A stretch of DNA of 64,000 nucleotides from Pseudophaeomoniella oleicola (taxonomy: Eukaryota > Ascomycota > Eurotiomycetes > Phaeomoniellales > Phaeomoniellaceae): contig QWDQ01000018.1 in assembly GCA_003868215.1 (NCBI GenBank), positions 124,001-188,000 of the forward strand, given 5' to 3'. The translations under genes were made by a program, and so were the position numbers. The stretch's first letter is position 1. Each line of letters begins with the position of its first letter. Of this stretch, positions 57,180 through 64,000 are shown one piece after another. The notes under the pieces are model-generated. The model searched no databases. It was given only the letters and a program-made list of their open reading frames with translations, and was not told the origin of the DNA.

Positions 57180-59153
57180 ATGTCTGCCGAAGAAGATCTC
57201 ATCGATTACTCCGACGAGGAGCTCCAGACAACCGAGGCTGCTGCTAGCTCAACTGCTCCAGCAACTAACGGTGCTGCAAAGAAGGGCGACCTGACAGTTT
57301 CTGGTGGTCGTGCCGACAAGAAGGGCAGCTATGTCGGTATTCACTCTACCGGTTTCCGTGACTTCCTGCTCAAAGGAGAGCTTTTACGTGCTATCACCGA
57401 CTGCGGTTTCGAACATCCTTCGGAGGGTTAGTCTCACATTACCTGTTTTTCCACTTTCCAAGACCCCGCGTACCTTTCCGGAATTGTTTGTTGCGATAAA
57501 GAAGTCCGTCCATCTCCACACGTCGAAGACGAGAGAAGAGTCATACCTAGAGAAATCATCATGTTCAAGGCGGCGTACTTGCAATAAATGGAAGTCGGAA
57601 ACGAAAAGGTCGAGATGACATTGCTGTATTACGGCTACGGCTTGTCAATCTTGCACTTCGTTCGTATGGATGTTATGGGCAGAAATGCCGATCAGTGTCA
57701 CGTGTCGACGTGCGAATCCATCCTATTTGATATGCTGAAAATGCTATCATCAAGACTTTCAAAAGATGACAACTCCGTGATGGTTGACGTAACAATCAAT
57801 CATCTTTCCTGGAGTTAGGGACTTGACATCAAGTCTGCTATGTAGTATGAGATGGAAACATCATGAGAACTGGGACGTCTTTTGGAGATGGACGGACGGA
57901 CATGCTTTCGATGCGCTCTACACTTTGTCCACAAACCGTTTAACAAACCAAGTCTAACATCTGTGCGCTCCTATACAGTCCAGCAAGTTTGTATTCCAAC
58001 TGCAATGCTCAATGTCGATGTACTTTGTCAAGCCAAGTCCGGTCTCGGAAAGACAGCAGTTTTCGTCCTCACGACCCTCCATCAACTGGAACCAGTTCCT
58101 GGAGAATGCCAGGTCCTCGTCATGTGCCACACTCGTGAATTGGCTTATCAAATCAAGAACGAATATGCACGATTCAGCAAGTACCTACCAGACGTCAAGA
58201 CTGCAGTGTTCTACGGTGGCACCCCAATGACTAAAGACATTGAAACTTTGTCCAACAAGGAGACATTCCCTAATATCATTGTCGGCACACCTGGTCGTCT
58301 GAACGCTTTGGTCCGCGACAAGAAGCTATCACTCCGCAATGTCAAGGCATTCGTTCTCGACGAATGCGACAAGATGCTCGACCAAATTGGTGAGATTACC
58401 TTGAGGATCATGTTGTCCAACGCTGACGTGTTATAGATATGCGTCGTGATGTGCAGGAGATCTTCCGTGCTACTCCAACCGACAAACAAGTCATGATGTT
58501 CAGTGCAACATTGTCACAAGAAGTTCGGCCAATTTGCAAGAAGTTCATGAGAAATCCACTTGAAGTCTACGTTGACGACGAGACCAAACTTACGTTGCAC
58601 GGTCTGCAGCAATATTACATCAAGATCACAGAGGCCGAGAAGAATCGAAAACTCAACGACCTTCTTGATAATCTCGAGTTCAACCAAGTCATTATTTTCG
58701 TCAAGAGCACTCTCCGCGCCACAGAGCTTGACAAGCTTCTACGCGAATGCAACTTCCCCAGTATTGCCGTTCACAGTGGTGTTAGCCAAGAGGAGCGGTA
58801 TGTTCTCCCCTAATGTCGAGCGATGTCGTTACTGACGTTCATACAGCATCAAGCGTTACAAGGAGTTCAAAGAATTCAACAAGCGTATCTGTGTTGCCAC
58901 CGACGTTTTTGGCCGTGGTATCGATATTGAGCGTATCAACTTGGCGATCAACTACGATCTTCCGGCAGACGCCGACTCATATCTTCATCGTGTGGGACGT
59001 GCTGGCCGTTTCGGTACCAAGGGTCTCAGTATCAGCTTTGTCAGCTCGGAGCAAGATGAGAATGTTCTAAAGGAGATTGAGAAGCGTTTCGAGGCCAAGA
59101 TTCCCGAATACCCGGCCGAAGGTGTTGACGCCAGCACCTACATGGCTGCCTAG
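57180..59153 (+). CDS. sub2: DECD-box RNA helicase SUB2/UAP56
   Basis: Four exons (57180-57426, 57979-58389, 58437-58797, 58847-59153) give 441 aa, the size of SUB2. The protein has the Q-motif region [20 protein letters not shown], with GFEHPSEVQQVCIP spanning intron 1. Motif I is QAKSGLGKT (GKT at 106-108), motif II DECD (210-213), motif [13 protein letters not shown] and motif [10 protein letters not shown] (387-394). SUB2 drives branch-point recognition in splicing and, with TREX, mRNA export. Intron 1 is 552 nt, roughly ten times the local norm, and its retention gives a stop codon immediately. Introns 2 and 3 are 47 and 49 nt. Confidence 0.97.
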
Positions 59154-59966
59154 ATGCCCTTCTTTCGAGTTTCCCGAGAAGGTGTAGCGCTTAGCTGACA
59201 TGACAAATGGTCCTCATGATGGGAAATGTTGCGCGGAACGGTGCTTTTTTTCAGGATGATCAAAATTGTATCAAGTTGTGACCAAGGGAGCATGGATCGG
59301 AGCGAATAACCTGGGAGCGAACAGTCTTGGTTCAGATGGTGTTTGAGTAGAAAAGGCGATACAAACTTCCAACAAAGTCGGTCAGATAATTCCAATCTAC
59401 AAAACTACACTGGTTCTAAACAATTGGAGTCAAGAGCCCCTTCTCACGGTCCAACAAGTAGGCTTGGATCCCATTCATCGTCAACCTCGTAGACCATGAC
59501 TCACTGGAAGCTTTATGCATGCGATCACTGGTATGGAAAAAGGGGATAACGTTAGAGCATCTGGAATGCTTTAAATACTACGTTTATCAGACAATTTACT
59601 CCCTACCCCAATCATACCTCTAAGGTACGGTGATGAGAGAGCTTCCGGGGACCTTCCGCAATACGGGTTCAAGATGCCCCTCAGCCCCTCATCAAGCCCC
59701 TCATCAACAGCATCCGTCGTTATTCTGCCATGACGATCATTATCATCATCATACCAATGTTAGGCTAGGTAATTAAGGCATTGAAGCAATTGATGCCAAA
59801 GTTTAGTCAATTAATCACCATCAACCCTCCTTTCCCATTTACTGTAGCCTCACTTTCCAAAGTGATCCATCGAACCCTCTAGATCATCTTTCCTGCCAAC
59901 TTTGCATTCAGAGTAAGACCTGTCTTATCCCCACTGTACTCTTTTTGCGCTGCTCTCTAGTGTCCA
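59154..59966. other. Intergenic: SUB2 3' flank and hydrolase promoter
   Basis: About 810 bp. Short tandem CCCCTCATCAA near 59685-59706; no supported gene. Confidence 0.5.
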
Positions 59967-60957
59967 ATGCGTCTAACAGCTCCCGCGACCACTCTGTTCA
60001 GACATCAATTCAACCCCGTGCAACTGTCACGGTATCAACGATCATCCCTGTTGACCAAGAAATTTGCATATCCCATCATGTCGAAACACAGTGAAGCTTG
60101 CTGCAGGTAATAGCTACACTGGTGTCCAATTTGGTGCCCGTGTTGCGATGCTGACTCTCGATGCAGGATTCCTCCTGTTGTTGCTGAAGGCTACAGCGCG
60201 AAGGGCGACTATACCACCTTAGATGGCTTGAAGACATGTGAGTATTCTCAAAGAACCTCGACAGTACAATTGGAGAGTATCATCGACATCTGACCAACCT
60301 TATCTAGATGCCACCGGTCCATCGACAGCAACTACCGGTATCTTCGTGATCTATGACATCTTTGGTTATTTCCCTCAAACCTTGCAGGGTGCAGATATCC
60401 TTGCGCACTCCGACAAGGAGCACCAGTACCAAGTCTTCATTCCAGATTGGTTCGAAGGTGACCCAGCAGACATCACCTGGTTCCCTCCCACCGACGACGA
60501 CAAGAAGGCTAAACTGGGCAAGTTCTTCGAGACCAAAGCTGCGCCACCACCCAAGATTGAGCGTATCCCCAAGATGATCAAGGATGCGCAAAGCAAGAAT
60601 CCCAACATCAAGTCATGGGGGATCCTTGGGTACTGCTGGGGTGGAAAGGTCGCAACGCTTTCAGCGGCCCAGCTGGATCTATTCAAGGCCGGCGCTCAGG
60701 TTCATCCAGCCATGCTTGACCCAGAAGATGCGAAGAAGATCAAGGTTCCCTTCCTCGTCTTAGCATCAGGAGACGAAAATGCGGACGATGTCAAGGGGTT
60801 CGAACAGAACCTGTCTGTACCGAAATATGTGGAGACCTATCCAGACCAAATTCATGGTTGGATGGCCGCTAGAAGTGACCTGAAGGACCCCAAGGTCAAA
60901 GAGGCTTACGAGACGGGATACAAGAAGGTTCTGACCTTCTTCCACGAGCACCTGTAA
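59967..60957 (+). CDS. Dienelactone hydrolase family protein, two in-frame starts
   Basis: Three exons (59967-60106, 60167-60237, 60308-60957) give 286 aa. The catalytic triad is Cys180 (ILGYCWGGKVA), Asp226 (LASGDENADD) and His253 (QIHGWMAARSD), as in dienelactone hydrolases. IFVIYDIFGYFPQTLQGADI is the oxyanion-side strand. The first ATG adds a 37-residue Arg/Gln/Ser/Leu-rich leader (MRLTAPATTLFRHQFNPVQL) that looks like a mitochondrial presequence. A second in-frame ATG at 60078 (MSKHSEACCR) would give a cytosolic protein of 249 aa, the common length of fungal relatives. These alpha/beta hydrolases cleave lactones or esters; the natural substrate is unknown. Confidence 0.92.
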
Positions 60958-61781
60958 GCTAGGTTCGTGTCAAGAGTATACGAGGCGATTAACTTCGCTG
61001 ACTGGGACGAACCTGCTCCAGTGACGCTTTATCATCTTCCAAGCTGTAATGAACTTGCTACGAAATCTGATTGTGATGCATTGAATCCTAAACAGGACGC
61101 AAGACATCGCAGTTCTAAGCCGGTCTCTTCTTTCGCAGAGGACGTCATGTCTATTTATACAGAAACAATCCCAATGATGTGCACTTGGAAATTAAAGAAC
61201 AACATGAGCTTGGAATTTGCCGGCAGCTGTCCTACCACTATAGCAATCTCCCTTATGACTGGTCATCACAAGCAATAATAATAATATTCGATGAAGCAAC
61301 TTCGTAGACGAGTGTATGATAGCAAATGGTAATATATCTCGCTCATCTCGGCTCCCCGCCCCGAAGATCTGATTACATACACATTTGCCCACATTCGAGT
61401 ACGTTAACAATCCACACTCCACCAAAATGACGCAGATTTCCCCGGACGGACCGGACAAGGATCAACTTAGCTTGTACGTAGTATGTCCCCCATCGTATCG
61501 TGCCCAATATTTTGTAATTACCACAGTTGAGAGTGTCAAATCCTTCATTGGCTTGATAGACTGGTGTTCGTCCCTTCGCTTACTATATCAAATATAAGAG
61601 CAAACGGTTTCCGATTGAACCCCGTTTACGCCTTCTTACTTTTTTCCCTTATCTCGAAATACTCTTCCCCAGACTGAAAAACTTCTTTGCGCGAGCTAGG
61701 ACCTTGACATTGCTCTTTCTGGTCCCTACGGATCTGAACTCAGTCTTCCCTCTCTAGCCCCAAGTCAATCACAGAGATAAA
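60958..61781. other. Intergenic: hydrolase 3' flank and SHB17 promoter
   Basis: About 820 bp; includes a TACGTAGTA motif at 61475-61483. No supported gene. Confidence 0.5.
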
Positions 61782-63021
61782 ATGACCACTCCGCGGTGTT
61801 TCATCGCTCGCCATGGTGAGACTGAGTGGTCTCTTGACGGTCGCCATACGGGTGTCAGTGATATCCCGTTGACTGAGAACGGAGAGAAACGGGTTCGAGC
61901 GACGGGGAAGGCATTGGTTGGTAACGATCGTCTCATTGTTCCCAGACAACTGGTTCACATGTAAGAAATGGCTTTCTTTTGCTTCAATTTCTCCTCAATT
62001 TTGTCACAAGCCGTTCTTTCCCCATCCCAGTGTTATTAACATGTTGCCTTTCCCTCAATACAGATACGTCTCTCCTCGCCAAAGAGCACAACGTACCCTC
62101 GAGCTCCTCGGCCTATCCTGCCACGACCCTTATCCATGGCAGTCATCCGATCCCAAAGTGTCCAACGACTCTTCAGAAGCACTTCCAGAGCAGCAGACGA
62201 GGCACACCGATGCCAGAGTCGAAGTCACCGAGGCAATAAGGGAATGGGATTATGGTGATTATGAAGGGATCACGAGTAAGGAGATCGATGAGCGGAGGAA
62301 GAAGGCAGGGATTGAAGGGAAATGGGATATTTGGACAGACGGATGTCCTGGAGGAGAGTAAGTCTGCCGATTTCTTTTCTTCTTGTTCTGTTTTCTGTGT
62401 CCCTTTTCTCTTGTTGCTCTGATATGGAACGACTACTGTGGATGAAAGAACAGAATTCAAGTTACCATTTTAGGCCCCCCCTCCTTTACTTGATACTCAT
62501 GTTGATACTCATGCAATGCGTCTTTTGCTCCCCTTTCAATTTTGATGGCACCACATTGGAGCGCACTTACTGCTACATATAGCCCCCTCGTCCCCGTCCG
62601 ATCTCAACATTCCCCCCCCCCCTCTCTCAACTTCTCTCACCTTCTGCTCTTTCTCTCCCCCCATTCTGACCCTCCTCCCAGATCCCCCACCGACGTATCC
62701 ACCCGCCTCGACGCCCTAATCCGCGACATCCGCACCAAACACCACGGCCCCGTGATCGGCCAACCCCGCTCCCCCACCACGCACGGCGACGTCCTCATCG
62801 TCGCCCACGGCCACATCCTGCGCGCCTTCGCCATGCGCTGGATCAACGAGCCGCTGACGCGTACGAGCTTCATCATGGAGGCCGGTGGTGTCGGCACGTT
62901 GAGCTACGAGCATAAGAGTCTGGATGAACCGGCTGTTTTATTGGGCGGTGGGTTCGTCGTGGGAGGCGAGGATGGGGACGAGACGGCCGACGAGAAGGAA
63001 GGGAAAGGCAAAGGGAAATGA
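61782..63021 (+). CDS. Sedoheptulose-1,7-bisphosphatase-type histidine phosphatase (SHB17-like)
   Basis: Three exons (61782-61960, 62064-62357, 62682-63021) give 270 aa, close to yeast Shb17. The RHGE motif is CFIARHGETEWSLDGRHTG with His11 as the phospho-acceptor. YVSPRQRAQRTLEL, then EAIREWDYGDYEGITSKEID, and the second catalytic His in VLIVAHGHILRAFAMRW complete the phosphoglycerate-mutase fold. Shb17 dephosphorylates sedoheptulose-1,7-bisphosphate to feed ribose synthesis in the cytosol; activity is inferred. Introns of 103 and 324 nt are longer than usual here, the second with an 11-base C tract. The C-terminus is a low-complexity Lys/Gly tail. Confidence 0.93.
62611..62621. repeat. Poly-C tract in SHB17-like intron 2
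   Basis: Eleven consecutive C residues within a pyrimidine-rich intron segment. Confidence 0.8.
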
Positions 63022-63612
63022 AATGGTTTGATGGCTTTATCATATTGAATTTTTTATCTTTTGGGGAACGGGGGAGGGCTCTGAACCTTCCTTCCTTCCT
63101 CCCTTCGGTTTCCGATACCGCCCTCAGAATCCAATCACCACCAAGCCGAAGCCCCTTAAACCAAACACACACACACACACAACCCTACGGCAACATATCA
63201 TATCATGTAACATTGATGATCATAAAGAAAAAGAGTGGGTTGATGACTACATACCTAACCTGACCTAACCTCTATATACTATACTATCTGTCACTGAAAC
63301 TATGCTATGTTATGGTTATGTACCAGGTACCTATCTACACTTACAAGTAGTAGAGGGGTGTTAGTTATATATCAAATCATCATATCCGTATTCCGTATCC
63401 TTGATCACAATAGTATTTCCTGTTCGTAGTCCCATATCCCATAATCATATCATAAATATTGTAATCTTCCGAGTCGTTCCAAGATGCCAATTCAATTTTC
63501 ACCCAGTTCACTCATGTTATATCCATCGACGACACAAATTTTTCACATTGTTGCTTTTCGATTTTTCCTTTTTCTTCTCTCCTCCTCCATTATCGTATCT
63601 TTCTTTTGTTTC
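63022..63612. other. Intergenic between convergent SHB17-like and lipase genes
   Basis: About 590 bp, with an (AC)n run near 63163-63181 and TACCTAACCTGACCTAACC near 63251-63269. No supported gene. Confidence 0.5.
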
Positions 63613-64000
63613 TCATTCATCTTCCAAGACACCCAACCCCAAAGCTTTCAAGCTAGCTTCGTACCGCCCCGGGCTATGATCGCTGAACATATGACTGCCG
63701 AATCTCAACTCGCCGAAGCGCGTCTCGACGTCGCGGATGTATTTCATCGTCACCCGGGTAGCGGCGCGGCCGAGGGATGGGTAATAGTCTCCTGAGCCGT
63801 CGCTGCTGCTCCGGTCGAAGACGCGCATCGTTTCGACGACGAATACTTCACCTGGCGGCACCAGCTTTTCGCCTCCCATGCCGGCGCGCAGAGTCTTGAG
63901 AGCGGCCCAAGCCCAAGCGTCTTCACCAATACCGTCACCCGCTGTGGTATCGGGAGGGGGTGGCTGATCGGTGTAGAAGTGTGACGAAATTGAATGGCGG
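63613..64000 (-). CDS. 3' end of a probable class 3 (diacylglycerol) lipase, cut by window edge
   Basis: An open minus-strand frame runs from the window edge to a stop at 63613-63615 (128 codons visible). It reads SSHFYTDQPPPPDTTAGDGI, GEDAWAWAALKTLRAGMGGE, then KLVPPGEVFVVETMRVFDRS and TRVTMKYIRDVETRFGELRF, ending HSPGRYEASLKALGLGVLED. The block PPGEVFVVET followed by RDVETRFGELRFG and DHSPGRYEASL matches what I recall of the C-terminal part of fungal sn1-type diacylglycerol lipases. The catalytic GxSxG region would lie outside the window, so identity is moderate and the rest of the gene is not visible. Confidence 0.7.
   Translation of the reverse strand, partial: RHSISSHFYTDQPPPPDTTAGDGIGEDAWAWAALKTLRAGMGGEKLVPPGEVFVVETMRVFDRSSSDGSGDYYPSLGRAATRVTMKYIRDVETRFGELRFGSHMFSDHSPGRYEASLKALGLGVLEDE

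Noticed and set aside
1-64000. CRISPR arrays, operons with ribosome binding sites, bacterial promoters
   Set aside because: The window is eukaryotic; no spaced identical repeats of CRISPR form were seen.
1-64000. Secondary-metabolite gene cluster
   Set aside because: The methyltransferase, MFS carrier and hydrolases are far apart and no polyketide, peptide or terpene synthase is present.
1-64000. Complete tRNA or rRNA genes
   Set aside because: No full cloverleaf with intact A and B boxes, and no rRNA segment, was recognised by eye; only the decayed tRNA-like piece at 42043-42110.

Overview
The window is nuclear DNA of a filamentous ascomycete (Pezizomycotina). The genes are single-copy, mostly carry 0-3 short GT..AG introns (about 45-70 nt), and are separated by 0.5-2.4 kb of non-coding DNA. 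The products are typical of this group: TPS1, a Vps74/GOLPH3 protein, SUB2, neutral ceramidase, SHB17 and OTT_1508-type deaminase. One A+T-rich island looks like DNA altered by RIP. Class cannot be fixed without database searches; Eurotiomycetes or a neighbouring class is a guess. I support 27 protein genes. Exon joins were deduced by reading splice sites and checking codon phase across each junction.

Left third (0-21.5 kb): SURF6/Rrp14 (-), then a hydantoinase/oxoprolinase-DUF917 enzyme (-) transcribed divergently from an NCS1-family permease (+). The 682-bp region they share holds five GATA-factor sites. Next come the Golgi protein Vps74 (+), an IMPACT-family protein (+), a doubtful small ORF (-), trehalose-6-phosphate synthase (-), a tocopherol-methyltransferase-like enzyme (-), an RRT8-like membrane protein (+) and a type II haloacid dehalogenase (-).

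Middle third (22-43.8 kb): an ankyrin protein (-), a conserved HNH-motif protein (+), a proline-rich nuclear protein (+) whose 3' flank carries two copies of one RNA hairpin, neutral ceramidase (-) with Thr in place of the usual catalytic Ser, splicing factor SPF27/BCAS2 (+), a two-TM kelch protein (+), a DHA1 MFS exporter (+), an A+T-rich RIP-like island with a tRNA-like edge, and a coiled-coil protein of unknown function (-) with an unusually short intron.

Right third (43.8-64 kb): an OTT_1508-type deaminase-domain protein (+), a hotdog thioesterase (+), the splicing factor WBP11/Saf1 (-), a BLOC-1-like coiled-coil protein (+), RNase P subunit Rpr2 (-) divergent from the helicase SUB2 (+), a dienelactone hydrolase with two in-frame starts (+), SHB17 (+), and the 3' end of a probable class 3 lipase (-) cut by the window edge.

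Most genes are housekeeping and not arranged as a pathway. The exception is the hydantoinase/permease pair, which looks like a small nitrogen-scavenging unit. Five genes act in RNA biogenesis (SURF6, SPF27, WBP11, RPR2, SUB2), but they are scattered.
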